A DNA stretch of 64,000 nucleotides from Priestia filamentosa (GTDB lineage: Bacteria; Bacillota; Bacilli; Bacillales; Bacillaceae_H). The translations under genes and the position numbers were made by a program. How positions within the stretch are numbered: position 1 is the first letter of the stretch; every line of letters begins with the position of its first letter. Below the pieces are notes generated by a model. It saw nothing but the letters and a program-made list of their open reading frames with translations. It ran no database searches and had not been told where the DNA came from. This document shows positions 1 through 9,906 of the stretch, piece by piece. The stretch is taken from NCBI RefSeq assembly GCF_900177535.1, contig NZ_FXAJ01000007.1, positions 164,605-228,604 of the forward strand. Reading direction: 5' to 3'.

Positions 1-56
1 TTTTGTCGAATGGGTAAAATTCTCTCTAGAACTGCGAAAAGAAAGGAGCACGCAAA

Positions 57-563
57 GTGAAGGATTTATCAACACCTAATATGGATATCATTACAGGCAT
101 CCTCTATAGCACAGTCTCAGAAAATGTCTGCCGTCTTAAAGAAAGTATCGAAGATGCAAGCGAAGTTGAAATTCATTTCAAAGGAAAAGAGCATAATGAA
201 AATAGTATTGCAGAGCTTTTAAAACATATTGCATATGTTGATTTAAGGTGGGTGTATAGATTGAAATGTACTTCTATTCCTCCAGAGCTAGAGAAAGAGT
301 ACGGACCTGAGTTAGATGAAAAAGGGAATCTCCCCTCTGCTGAAGGATCTTCTCTCTCCTTTCTTCTTCAACAACTAGACGCTGTTCACCAAAAATTAAA
401 GGAAGTTTGTGTTACGTTAAAAGATGAAAATTTAACAAAGGTTGTTTCATATGAAAAAGGAGAAAAAGCCACCATTAGATGGGGACTTTGGCATATGGCA
501 GATCATAATCGTTATCATCAAGCACATATCAACAAACTCCGTCAAATGTATAAAAGAACATAA
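57..563 (+). CDS. DinB-family four-helix metalloenzyme-like protein
   Basis: 168 residues. This looks like a DinB/YfiT-type four-helix bundle, a fold that binds a divalent metal through three histidines and includes thiol-dependent transferases. Candidate ligands are H57 (in KHIAYVD) and the H150-x3-H154 pair in the C-terminal helix (HNRYH). The start is GTG at 57, chosen because AAGGAG lies at 43-48, eight bases upstream. It stands alone and is followed directly by an intrinsic terminator. The substrate cannot be told from sequence; members act in thiol transfer or damage response, and many have no known role. The family call is fairly secure, the function is not. Confidence 0.8.
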   Translation: MKDLSTPNMDIITGILYSTVSENVCRLKESIEDASEVEIHFKGKEHNENSIAELLKHIAYVDLRWVYRLKCTSIPPELEKEYGPELDEKGNLPSAEGSSLSFLLQQLDAVHQKLKEVCVTLKDENLTKVVSYEKGEKATIRWGLWHMADHNRYHQAHINKLRQMYKRT

Positions 564-565
564 AG

Positions 566-597
566 AAAAAGGCATTCACCGCCGTGAATGCCTTTTT
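566..597 (+). terminator. Intrinsic terminator after the DinB-like gene
   Basis: A 9-bp stem, GGCATTCAC/GTGAATGCC (571-579 and 584-592), with loop CGCC is flanked by A5 and T5. It begins two bases after the stop codon. Confidence 0.9.
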
Positions 598-808
598 CTA
601 TAAGGGGAAATTCTTTACAAGAGTAAAGAGGGTTAAACAAAATAAGGGAAAGTCTTGCTACCGCTTTGTTACATTGTAAAAAAGAGTTGTAATTTGACTT
701 TTTTGCTTGTTTTGTTTGACATCTTTATCTTATTATAAATATGTAATAAAATAAAATGATTAAAATTAAAAAAAGTCATCATTTTTTTTGATGGGAGTCC
801 AACAACAA

Positions 809-1666
809 ATGGAATTTAAAGACTTACTTATTTTTAAAACGCTTGCTGAAGAAGGTAACGTCACAAAAACAGCTGAAAAGCTTTGTTACGTTCAGTCGAA
901 TATTACTACTCGGATGAAGAAATTAGAACAGTCTCTAGGGGCTACACTATTTTATCGTCACTCAAAAGGAATTACGCTCACTTCAAAAGGAAGACTTCTT
1001 CTAAAAAAAGGAGAAGAAATTTTGCGGCTTGTAGAAGAAACGGAAACGTTATTAAAAGAAGGAGACAGTCCAGCAGGTCATTTAACAATTGGAGCTAATG
1101 AAACAACGGCTCTTGTGCACCTTCCCCCACTTTTGACAACGTTTAGCATGCAATATCCTGATGTTCATCTTTCTCTGCAAGTTGATTCAACCGAAAACTT
1201 AGTTGAAAGCGTTCTTTCTCACGAACTTGACGGCTCTTTTGTTGTAGGTCCTGTGCATCATATTGAAGTTGAAACTCTTCCTGTATTAAATGAAAAGCTC
1301 GTTATCATTACAAACAGTGAAGAACCTTTTAATGAAACAAATCCAAGTCATCAAACTCTTTTAACTCGCCCAAACTATGTTCACCACGCTCGTATTCATG
1401 AATGGCTAAATGGAAATGGAATTAGACCTGCAAGAACGATGGAATTTAACACATTAGAAGCAATTATTAGCTGTGTAAAAGCAGGGCTCGGGTTCTCTGT
1501 ATTAACTAAATCTCTTGCAGACTATCATCGAAATGATGGATATCTTCACTATCATGAGCTTTCTGCTTCTTCCTTTCAAACCATTTTTATTTATCGAAAA
1601 GACGGATTAATCACAAAAGCATTTGATGCTTTTACAAAGTCAATTGAAGCTGAATTTCTCTCTTAA
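809..1666 (+). CDS. LysR-family transcriptional regulator
   Basis: 285 residues: N-terminal winged helix (about 1-60; FKTLAEEGNVTKTAEKL then SNITTRMKKLEQ, the recognition region) and a C-terminal effector-binding domain of periplasmic-binding fold. LysR proteins usually act as tetramers and sense a small metabolite. A TTG at 788 would add seven residues, but GGGAG at 793-797 fits ATG 809, and MEFKDLLIF is a typical LysR start. No divergent gene adjoins it, so the usual clue to its target is missing. A long AT-rich region (600-790) precedes it, with TTGACA at 716-721. Regulator type is certain; regulon unknown. Confidence 0.9.
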   Translation: MEFKDLLIFKTLAEEGNVTKTAEKLCYVQSNITTRMKKLEQSLGATLFYRHSKGITLTSKGRLLLKKGEEILRLVEETETLLKEGDSPAGHLTIGANETTALVHLPPLLTTFSMQYPDVHLSLQVDSTENLVESVLSHELDGSFVVGPVHHIEVETLPVLNEKLVIITNSEEPFNETNPSHQTLLTRPNYVHHARIHEWLNGNGIRPARTMEFNTLEAIISCVKAGLGFSVLTKSLADYHRNDGYLHYHELSASSFQTIFIYRKDGLITKAFDAFTKSIEAEFLS

Positions 1667-1693
1667 AAAGCACGAATTTCTCGTGCTTTTTTT
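1665..1693. terminator. Bidirectional terminator between convergent genes
   Basis: AAAAAGCACGA and TCGTGCTTTTTTT form an 11-bp stem with loop ATTTC. It serves the LysR gene on plus and the DUF1643 gene on minus. Confidence 0.9.
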
Positions 1694-2167
1694 CTATGAA
1701 TTATATAGGAAAGGTTTAGCGGACTTCTTCATGAAAAGCGGATGTCTTGGATGGCGCTCTTTTGTAACCCCAAGCGCGTAAAGAGGATAAGATTTTAAAA
1801 GGGTTAGGACTTTTTCATTTTGCTTCAAAAAAGCCCCATGTATTCCCCATGCAAGAACAATACGCTCTGCTCGATTAGCAGCTTGCAGCAAAAATTGTTC
1901 GTTACTTGCCCCAACAGGTTCCTTTGCTTTTTTCAGCATTTCAGGTGTGCTTGCTCGGTAGGAGAATAAGTTGACAACTTCAAGAGAGCCATATCCCCAT
2001 TCCTTTGCAAATGCAATACATCTTCTAACAGTGGGATTATCTTTTGTTTCTCCTTCTGTAATTGGATTAAGCATAATAAAGACAACCCTTGGCTTCGTTT
2101 CGTCCCAAATACGCCAAAGGGAATAACGGTACACTCTTGTTTCATCTAAGTTTGCGCCTGTAATCAT
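1694..2167 (-). CDS. DUF1643 domain protein
   Basis: 157 residues, matching the DUF1643 family along its whole length: an N-terminal RYSLWRIWD, then VVFIMLNPITEGETKDNPTVRRC (the conserved LNP...DNPT block), a VVNLFSYRA segment and AWGIHG. The family has no established biochemical function; members occur singly in bacteria and in phages. The gene is monocistronic, ending at the shared terminator with the LysR gene. ATG at 2167 is followed by MITGANLDETRVYRYSLW, a usual length for the family. I assign no function. Confidence 0.8.
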   Translation of the reverse strand: MITGANLDETRVYRYSLWRIWDETKPRVVFIMLNPITEGETKDNPTVRRCIAFAKEWGYGSLEVVNLFSYRASTPEMLKKAKEPVGASNEQFLLQAANRAERIVLAWGIHGAFLKQNEKVLTLLKSYPLYALGVTKERHPRHPLFMKKSAKPFLYNS

Positions 2168-2210
2168 TGTCTAACTCCTTTGCTCATTTTCTTGAAATCA
2201 GTTTACCACA

Positions 2211-2239
2211 AAAAAACTCCTAGTCGCTTGGACTAGGAG
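2211..2239 (-). terminator. Terminator of the SDR gene
   Basis: CTCCTAGTC (2217-2225) pairs with GACTAGGAG (2231-2239); read on minus it is followed by six T. Confidence 0.85.
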
Positions 2240-2246
2240 AAGGTAA

Positions 2247-2987
2247 CTATTGTTTATGATGCATTGGTCGAACAGTTACTTCGTTTACATTCACATTTTC
2301 TGGCTGTGATAAAGCGAAAGTAACGGCTCTTGCAATGTCCCCTGGTTCTAATGGATTGACAGCACTTTGATGGTTTCTACTTATTTCTAATACTTCTTCA
2401 TCTGTTGTATGGCCTGATAGTTCCGTTTCAACCATGCCTGGCGAAACGTTTGTAACGCGTACGCCTGTTTTTGCTAGTTCTTTCTCCATCCCCATTGATA
2501 GCGCCCGCACGGCATATTTTGTTGCCCCGTACACAACGTTTGAACGTGATATTTCATGCCCTGCTACAGAAGAAACGTTAACAATATGACCGCTTCCTTG
2601 TTCAATCAACTTCGGAAGCACAGCATGAATCCCATATAGGACACCTTTAATATTAACATCAATCATTTTCTCCCATTCTTCCACCTGATCGTTTTTTAAG
2701 AATGAACGATACATAACCCCTGCGTTATTAATGAGAAAGTCAATTCGCCCAAACGCTTCTTGAGCTTTTGTCACCACATTTTCGACTTCTTCTTTTTTCG
2801 TTACATCAGCTTGCACAACAAGAGCATTGCTTTTTTCTTCAATTTTACGAGCTAAATTCTCTAACCGTTCTACACGACGAGCGGATAAAACAACTTGAAC
2901 TCCTTGTTCAGCAAGCTGTAGAGCAATTGCTTCTCCAATACCACTGCTTGCGCCTGTAATAATCGCTACTTTTCCTTGTAAATTCAT
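2247..2987 (-). CDS. SDR-family NAD(P)-dependent oxidoreductase
   Basis: 246 residues, a classical short-chain dehydrogenase/reductase. Visible are the Rossmann glycine motif TGASSGIG (11-18), NNAG (87-90), catalytic Ser near 140 and Y153-x3-K157 (YGATK). The R37-R38 pair after the second strand suggests NADPH preference. It resembles the YdfG/serine-3-dehydrogenase-like subgroup of about 250 residues. Monocistronic, with a terminator just behind it. The substrate is unknown; short alcohols or beta-hydroxy acids are common for this subgroup. Class is certain, substrate open. Confidence 0.9.
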   Translation of the reverse strand: MNLQGKVAIITGASSGIGEAIALQLAEQGVQVVLSARRVERLENLARKIEEKSNALVVQADVTKKEEVENVVTKAQEAFGRIDFLINNAGVMYRSFLKNDQVEEWEKMIDVNIKGVLYGIHAVLPKLIEQGSGHIVNVSSVAGHEISRSNVVYGATKYAVRALSMGMEKELAKTGVRVTNVSPGMVETELSGHTTDEEVLEISRNHQSAVNPLEPGDIARAVTFALSQPENVNVNEVTVRPMHHKQ

Positions 2988-3090
2988 CTTTTTATTCCTC
3001 CTATGTATTTCTTTTCTTTTTCTTTCCCTTTATTATCTTAACGTAATCTATTTTTCAATTAAAATAAAAGAGAGCTTTAATAGCTCTCTT

Positions 3091-3360
3091 TTACCAGCTT
3101 GATTTCTTAACACCAGGAACCTGACCTTTATAAGCAAGCTCTCTAAATGCAATGCGTGACATTTTAAATTTGCGCAAGTATCCACGAGGTCTTCCTGTTA
3201 CTTGGCATCGATTGTTCAGACGAGTTGGCGAAGAATCACGAGGAAGCTTCTTAAGAGCCTCATAATCCCCTTTTTCTTTTAGTTCTTTGCGAAGCTCTGC
3301 GTATTTCTCAACCATTTCTTGACGCTTTAGTTCTTTTACTACTTTTGATTTTTTAGCCAT
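3091..3360 (-). CDS. rpsN: 30S ribosomal protein S14, zinc-independent paralog
   Basis: 89 residues, the long form of S14 (uS14) that lacks the CxxC...CxxC zinc ribbon: only one Cys is seen, at the [17 protein letters not shown] segment. In B. subtilis the equivalent gene is repressed by Zur and replaces the zinc-binding S14 when zinc is short, releasing zinc from ribosomes. Its isolation from the main ribosomal operons and the Zur operator directly upstream (3395-3415) say the same here. ATG at 3360 has AAAGGAG upstream. The call is firm; conditional use is inferred from the operator. Confidence 0.96.
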   Translation of the reverse strand: MAKKSKVVKELKRQEMVEKYAELRKELKEKGDYEALKKLPRDSSPTRLNNRCQVTGRPRGYLRKFKMSRIAFRELAYKGQVPGVKKSSW

Positions 3361-3394
3361 AATATTCTCCTTTCAAAAATAAAATACTCTACTT

Positions 3395-3415
3395 AAAGCG
3401 TAATCATTACGATTT
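3395..3415 (-). promoter_or_regulatory. Zur operator (zinc-uptake repressor box)
   Basis: A 21-base palindrome centred on 3405 with core CGTAATCATTACG and outer AAA/TTT, matching the Bacillus Zur consensus (TCGTAATnATTACGA) except for one base (G at 3398). It lies just downstream of the rpsN -10 element, where bound repressor would block initiation. Confidence 0.9.
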
Positions 3416-3424
3416 AACTCCATT

Positions 3425-3453
3425 AGTGTAACTTATCCATTTCAAAAAATCAA
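3425..3453 (-). promoter_or_regulatory. SigA-type promoter of rpsN
   Basis: On minus: -35 TTGATT (3448-3453), 17-base spacer, -10 TACACT (3425-3430). The predicted start site abuts the Zur box. Confidence 0.7.
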
Positions 3454-3600
3454 CTTATTCGCATCATCTGCAAAACATCATTTCTAGTTTTCAAAATGGG
3501 TCATATCCATTAGACAGTGAGGCATCTGTCATGTAGAATTGGATTATCTGTTTTTTAGCGGAAAACAAATTAATAGTCTATTAGAAAGGTTGTTTACGCA

Positions 3601-4836
3601 ATGACACAAAACCCTACAGGTAAAGAACGCTTTGCATTAGCGGCTTTACTTAGCTTATTAGCAATACTCGGCCCTCTTAACATCGATATGTATCTTCCAA
3701 GCTTTCCTGACATTGTGAAGGACTTGGATACAAATGCATCTCTTGTTCAATTGAGCCTAACAACCTGTCTGATCGGGCTTGCAGTCGGACAGCTCGTTGT
3801 TGGACCAATTAGCGATGCGCTTGGGCGCAAAAGACCCATGGTTGTTTCTATTATCTTATTTATTTTAGCTTCTCTTCTTTGCGCCTTCGCTCCAAACATT
3901 GTTGTGTTAATCATTGGACGTTTTCTTCAAGGTTTTACAGCTGCAGGTGGAATTGTTGCGTCTCGTGCCGTTGTTCGTGATGTATTTAGCGGTCCTGATT
4001 TAACAAAATTCTTTGCCCTTTTAATGGTAATGAATGCAATGGCGCCAATGCTTGCTCCTGTTGCAGGTGGAGCTATTTTATTACTCCCTAACGCTCACTG
4101 GAATTTTATTTTCTTCTTTTTAAGTTTACTTGGATTAATTATTGTAAGCTTCACATCTTGGAGATTAAAAGAAAGTTTACCTGTTGAAAAACGCACAAAA
4201 ACATCGCTAAAGAAAACTTTCCAAACGTTTGGCAGTTTATCAAGAGAGCGTTCGTTTATCGGATATGCTCTAACGCTTGGTTTTGCTCACGGAGGAAGCT
4301 TTGCTTATGTATCAGGAACTCCTTTTGTATATCAAGGCATTTATAACGTTTCTCCACAAACATTTAGCTTACTTTTTGGCGTGAATGGTATAGCCATTAT
4401 TATGGGTACATTTATTGTTGGACGCTGTGCCGGAAAGATTCGTGAACAAACGATTCTTCGCACTGCTTTGCTTATTGCATCTGTCGCAACAACCGTACTA
4501 CTGATTATGACCATTGTAAAAGGTCCATTGTTTATGATTGTTGGGTCTATCTTTGTGTATATGATTACAATGGGGATGATTACAACAACGTCCTTTTCAC
4601 TTGCTATTAATAAACAAGGACATCGTGCAGGAAGTGCTAGTGCCCTTCTGGGGATGATGCCTTTATTTATTGGAGCTTGCGTTGCTCCGCTCGTTGGTCT
4701 TGATGAAAGTACTGCAATCCCAATGGGAGCGATTATTTTCATTTCTACTATCATTGCGCTCTTTTCATTTTTCCAAATTGCGCGTAAAGGTGAACGTTTA
4801 GAAGAGAACATAGCAAAATATTCTGTTACAAGCTAA
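3601..4836 (+). CDS. Bcr/CflA-subfamily MFS multidrug exporter
   Basis: 411 residues with about 12 hydrophobic helices, the DHA1 12-TM arrangement. The first helix carries LGPLNIDMYLPSFP, typical of Bcr/CflA proteins, and the loop after helix 2 holds MFS motif A (GPISDALGRKRPMV, about 69-82). Members expel bicyclomycin, chloramphenicol or other drugs with proton antiport; the true substrate is not predictable. ATG at 3601 follows AAAGG at 3583-3587. Upstream, GACAG (3513-3517) and CTGTC (3526-3530) form an imperfect inverted repeat that may be an operator. Single gene with its own terminator. Confidence 0.92.
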   Translation: MTQNPTGKERFALAALLSLLAILGPLNIDMYLPSFPDIVKDLDTNASLVQLSLTTCLIGLAVGQLVVGPISDALGRKRPMVVSIILFILASLLCAFAPNIVVLIIGRFLQGFTAAGGIVASRAVVRDVFSGPDLTKFFALLMVMNAMAPMLAPVAGGAILLLPNAHWNFIFFFLSLLGLIIVSFTSWRLKESLPVEKRTKTSLKKTFQTFGSLSRERSFIGYALTLGFAHGGSFAYVSGTPFVYQGIYNVSPQTFSLLFGVNGIAIIMGTFIVGRCAGKIREQTILRTALLIASVATTVLLIMTIVKGPLFMIVGSIFVYMITMGMITTTSFSLAINKQGHRAGSASALLGMMPLFIGACVAPLVGLDESTAIPMGAIIFISTIIALFSFFQIARKGERLEENIAKYSVTS

Positions 4837-4837
4837 T

Positions 4838-4867
4838 AAAAGCTGGGCAATTTGTCCAGCTTTTATT
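4838..4867 (+). terminator. Terminator of the MFS gene
   Basis: AAAAGCTGG (4838-4846) pairs with CCAGCTTTT (4856-4864), followed by a T-rich tail. Confidence 0.85.
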
Positions 4868-6809
<1,942 letters not shown>

Positions 6810-6811
6810 AT

Positions 6812-6846
6812 AAAAAAGCTTGTAGCACTGTGCTACAAGCTTTTTT
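6812..6846. terminator. Bidirectional terminator
   Basis: A6-GCTTGTAGCA pairs with TGCTACAAGC-T6 around a three-base loop; it separates the ABC-F gene (plus) from the TerC-like gene (minus). Confidence 0.92.
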
Positions 6847-7519
6847 ATGTACGAAAGTAAATAAACTTCTTCTTTAACACATACAAGATATTAAAACAAA
6901 GCACACCAATGGTAAAAACGGTCGGAAGCATTGTTTTTAAGAACGGGAGCTGAATAAAAAAGGTAATCAAGAAAGGATCACTTACCATCATCATTGTTGC
7001 ACTGTACGTTAAAATAAGAGATCCTGCTGTAATGAGCAATGGATAGCTTCCCATAAGCTGAGCAATGTGAGTGCTTCCCCATACAAGAAAAACAATGCTA
7101 ATCATAATAGAACCAATCATAAGAGGAAAATTACCTTTTGCAAGCATTGTAATAGACAATACGTTATCTAACCCAATAACAACGTTAGAAAGCAAAATCA
7201 CAAAAAGTGCTTTTCTGACTGTCTTACTTTTTTTATCTTCTCCATCATCCATCTGTTCTGCTGACGTTAACAATTTCACCGCTGTAACAATAAGTAAAAT
7301 CCCCCCTACTAACTTCACAAAAGGAAAATGAAGCAGTACGCTTGCTAAGCTTGCTAAAACAACGTAAATGATGATAATTCCGCACGTTCCGTAAATAAAC
7401 ACTTTGCGCCGCTGCACGTCTGTTAAATGGCGGCTTGCCATTCCAATAATAAGAGCATTATCCCCGCTTAAAATAAGGTTTATAAACACAATCTCAACGA
7501 GTGTTAACAAAGTTTCCAA
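6845..7519 (-). CDS. TerC-family integral membrane protein (YjbE type)
   Basis: 224 residues, about seven hydrophobic helices. The conserved TerC acidic motifs are present: NLILSGDNALIIGMA near the N-terminus and SNVVIGLDNVLSI in the middle; the paired Asp/Asn residues are thought to bind a metal ion. TerC/YceF/YjbE proteins export Mn2+ or Ca2+ or supply metal to secreted enzymes. The start is TTG at 7519, favoured by AGGAGC ten bases upstream. No yybP-ykoY manganese riboswitch fits in the short 5' region. Gram-positive family members of about 220 residues match in length. Metal role is by family only. Confidence 0.85.
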   Translation of the reverse strand: METLLTLVEIVFINLILSGDNALIIGMASRHLTDVQRRKVFIYGTCGIIIIYVVLASLASVLLHFPFVKLVGGILLIVTAVKLLTSAEQMDDGEDKKSKTVRKALFVILLSNVVIGLDNVLSITMLAKGNFPLMIGSIMISIVFLVWGSTHIAQLMGSYPLLITAGSLILTYSATMMMVSDPFLITFFIQLPFLKTMLPTVFTIGVLCFNILYVLKKKFIYFRT

Positions 7520-7596
7520 CCGCTCTTCAGCTCCTGCCTGTCCGCTTTTTATCTACTATATGAACAGCCAAGAAAGTTTATCCCCTTTAAAACGCG

Positions 7597-7630
7597 AAAA
7601 AGCTGCCGAGAAAATTTCTCGACAGCTTTT
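7597..7630 (-). terminator. Terminator of the cold-shock gene
   Basis: AAAAGCTG-C-CGAGAAA pairs with TTTCTCG-A-CAGCTTTT, one mismatch, with a T run on the minus strand. Confidence 0.88.
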
Positions 7631-7646
7631 ATATCATTAAAACAGC

Positions 7647-7910
<264 letters not shown>

Positions 7911-7979
7911 TCAAGACAAAAACCTTTTTCGAAATGTTTATTCTATCCATACATATAGCGAACAAAAATAATTATCTCT

Positions 7980-8008
7980 AATGTATCAGGTTTTTAAACA
8001 TGTTGCAA
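7980..8008 (-). promoter_or_regulatory. Promoter of the cold-shock gene
   Basis: On minus: TTGCAA (8003-8008), 17-base spacer, TACATT (7980-7985). The transcript would start near 7973, leaving a leader of about 130 bases before the ATG, the length expected for a cold-shock 5' UTR. Confidence 0.55.
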
Positions 8009-8072
8009 TAGTTTTTCGCAAATTTCCTCTTAAGAAAGCGTTTTATATGGTTTAAATATACATATATACCTT

Positions 8073-8780
8073 TTAAAGGTTATTTCCGTATTTAGAAGTT
8101 GCTTCTTCTAGTGCATTAATGAATCTATAATAAACAGTACTTTTATTTTCAATATTTCCTCTCGACCAATCGTTATTTTCAAAAAAAGAACGTCTGATAG
8201 AAGAAGAAATCTCAAGCTGAACACCTTGTTTTAATAGCGTATCATTTACGATATTTTTAGGTTCTTCTCCTCTTAGATCTGCTCTAGGTTCTTCAGTACG
8301 GAAGCCATATTTGGTAAGCGCTTTCTTTATTTCATATTTATATAGCTCATTCCTTCCTCCTACATATATAACTCTTTCCTCACTTGAAAAGCCGTGTAAA
8401 GAAATCATTGTTTGAGAATGTCTTGCAAGTGTCCTTGCGATAGGCTCATCAAATTTCACTGATGTAATATGAAGAATTCCGTTATCTTGTGATTTAATTC
8501 CTTCAAACATATAGTAAGAATAGTTACCTCTCGAGGCTAAACCTTCAACAACTTCTGATGTACCAATTTCAATTCGCCCACCGTGAATCGCAAAAACAGC
8601 AATACTTGTATCTCTGTTTTCATAGCGAATACGATAATCAACTCCTTCTTTCTCTCCCTCTTTTAACTGCTCATAGCTCTCATACCCTTCCGAGTTTTGA
8701 GAGATGGCTTTTGTTCCGGAATCTAGTTCAATAGGATGTAAAAGCGAAACAAAAAGATTTACAATAAACACAATCAACAT
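8073..8780 (-). CDS. Poly-gamma-glutamate hydrolase family protein (PghP-like)
   Basis: 235 residues, matching the PF05908 family whose founding member is the phage PghP endopeptidase that cuts poly-gamma-glutamate. The zinc-carboxypeptidase-like motifs are AIHGGRIEIGTSEVVEGLA (metal ligands in HGGxIE) and MISLHGFSSEE. The first 20 residues (MLIVFIVNLFVSLLH) are hydrophobic, a short signal or anchor without the usual leading lysines, so export is likely but not certain. GAGGAG lies ten bases before ATG 8780. The genome makes this polymer itself (capBCADE at 24.4-29 kb), so the enzyme could trim or recycle the capsule, unlike phage homologs that breach it. Confidence 0.85.
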   Translation of the reverse strand: MLIVFIVNLFVSLLHPIELDSGTKAISQNSEGYESYEQLKEGEKEGVDYRIRYENRDTSIAVFAIHGGRIEIGTSEVVEGLASRGNYSYYMFEGIKSQDNGILHITSVKFDEPIARTLARHSQTMISLHGFSSEERVIYVGGRNELYKYEIKKALTKYGFRTEEPRADLRGEEPKNIVNDTLLKQGVQLEISSSIRRSFFENNDWSRGNIENKSTVYYRFINALEEATSKYGNNL

Positions 8781-8940
8781 AAGAGTTTCTCTCCTCTAAA
8801 AACAAAATAGGAACATGACATTTTGTTTATCATTAGGCAGAAAGTAATGTTTAACTTTTAGATCTTTTTGTCCGTTTTTTTTAATATATACACAACTGTT
8901 TTCTTATTTATATATGCATTATTTTATTTTCAACCACAAA

Positions 8941-8969
8941 AAACTCGTTTGTTTAAAACAAACGAGTTT
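8941..8969 (-). terminator. Terminator of the FbpA-like gene
   Basis: AAACTCGTTTGTTT and AAACAAACGAGTTT form a near-perfect 14-bp hairpin overlapping the end of the 51-residue gene. Confidence 0.8.
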
Positions 8970-9123
8970 AAGAAAAGCACTTTTCTTGTTCTTCATTTCT
9001 AGCTAATAGTTTCTGAAGCTCTTCTTCTTCAAGATGATGAAGATTTTTTCCACTTTGCCCTTGATAAATTCCCTTACTTATTAACCGATAAATCAAAATT
9101 GACTGAATCGTAATTTGTTCCAT
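8968..9123 (-). CDS. Small FbpA-like protein (51 residues)
   Basis: ATG at 9123 has AGGGGG eight bases upstream. The product begins MEQITIQSILIYRLISKGIY and ends in a Glu-rich tail (HHLEEEELQKLLARNEEQEKC). The pattern (L-I-x-x-L-I-x-x-G-I-Y ... L-x-x-L-x-x-x-E-L) resembles the Fur-regulated basic protein FbpA family, small proteins thought to help the iron-sparing sRNA response. No Fur box is seen; instead a different palindrome overlaps the promoter (9142-9164). The gene is convincing; the family match is moderate and iron regulation is unsupported. Confidence 0.7.
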   Translation of the reverse strand: MEQITIQSILIYRLISKGIYQGQSGKNLHHLEEEELQKLLARNEEQEKCFS

Positions 9124-9141
9124 TTTGATTCCCCCTGGCTC

Positions 9142-9164
9142 TTTGTTATATCTACTATAACAAA
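9142..9164. promoter_or_regulatory. Perfect 9+9 palindrome overlapping the FbpA-like promoter
   Basis: TTTGTTATA and TATAACAAA flank TCTAC. It covers the -10 and most of the spacer of the predicted promoter, the position of a repressor operator. It does not look like a Fur, Zur or PerR box. Confidence 0.6.
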
Positions 9165-9173
9165 CCCTAACAA
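9145..9173 (-). promoter_or_regulatory. Promoter of the FbpA-like gene
   Basis: On minus: TTGTTA (9168-9173), 17-base spacer, TATAAC (9145-9150). Confidence 0.55.
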
Positions 9174-9210
9174 GGATTCCTCTGTATATGTGAGGTTTTC
9201 TAACATTTAT

Positions 9211-9786
9211 TTATAAGTAAGGCATAACTCTCGTGAAAAATTGCTGATAATCTTGAAGATGAAAATCTGCTGCAAGATAAGCATTTTGGAACGCACATGT
9301 TTTAATCCCGATTTCTCTCCCTGGCTGAAGATCAAGTTCTCGATCGCCAATCACTAAATCAATATGATATAAGTTATGTAAATAACGATATGATTGAGGA
9401 TCTGGCTTTCGATTATAGCCATCATCAAGGGTAATAATCTCTGTAAAGTAATGCTTTAACTTGTAGTGTGTTAAAATATCCACTGCCGATTTTTTAGCTT
9501 TATGAGTCACAATAACGTTACAAGAAGCGGCCTTCAGCACCTCTTCAACGTGAGCAAACGGAGGCTTTTCTCGAACGTCAAGCTCGCTTTCTTGTTGATG
9601 AAATGTTTTATCAAACTCCTTTTTTTCAACTCCAAAATAGTCCATTGCATGAAGCGAAGATACTTTTAATTTTTCAAGCACTTCTTCATCACTTACATCC
9701 TTATCGTTTATTAACCGTTTAAACGTCTGAACAATAGTCGGATATGTATCAAAAATAGTTCCGTCAAAATCCCATAGAATATTCAT
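9211..9786 (-). CDS. HAD-superfamily hydrolase, phosphoglycolate-phosphatase-like
   Basis: 191 residues. HAD motif I is DFDGTIFDT (6-14; nucleophile and acid Asp), motif II is VIVTHK, the motif III lysine lies in YNRKPDP, and motif IV is GDRELDLQPG. A helical cap sits between motifs I and II, placing it with beta-phosphoglucomutase/Gph-like phosphatases. The threonine of the usual motif II serine/threonine is present. GGGGG lies upstream of ATG 9786. Substrate specificity cannot be read from sequence; small phosphorylated metabolites are usual. Not evidently in an operon with gltAB, since a terminator lies between. Confidence 0.88.
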   Translation of the reverse strand: MNILWDFDGTIFDTYPTIVQTFKRLINDKDVSDEEVLEKLKVSSLHAMDYFGVEKKEFDKTFHQQESELDVREKPPFAHVEEVLKAASCNVIVTHKAKKSAVDILTHYKLKHYFTEIITLDDGYNRKPDPQSYRYLHNLYHIDLVIGDRELDLQPGREIGIKTCAFQNAYLAADFHLQDYQQFFTRVMPYL

Positions 9787-9827
9787 TTCTGTTCCCCCTT
9801 ACATTTATCGTATCACAACAACGCGAA

Positions 9828-9859
9828 AAAGCAGAGCAATCCCCTTACTGCTCTGCTTT
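9828..9859 (-). terminator. Terminator of the glutamate synthase operon
   Basis: AAAGCAGAGCA (9828-9838) pairs with TGCTCTGCTTT (9849-9859), with a T run on minus. Confidence 0.85.
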
Positions 9860-9906
9860 CTTCTCTATATATAAACCCCTTTTATTTAACCCTTAAAACA
9901 CTCCCA

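Noticed and set aside
6845..7640. Manganese (yybP-ykoY) riboswitch before the TerC-like gene
   Set aside because: The upstream gap is too short and lacks the conserved aptamer sequences.
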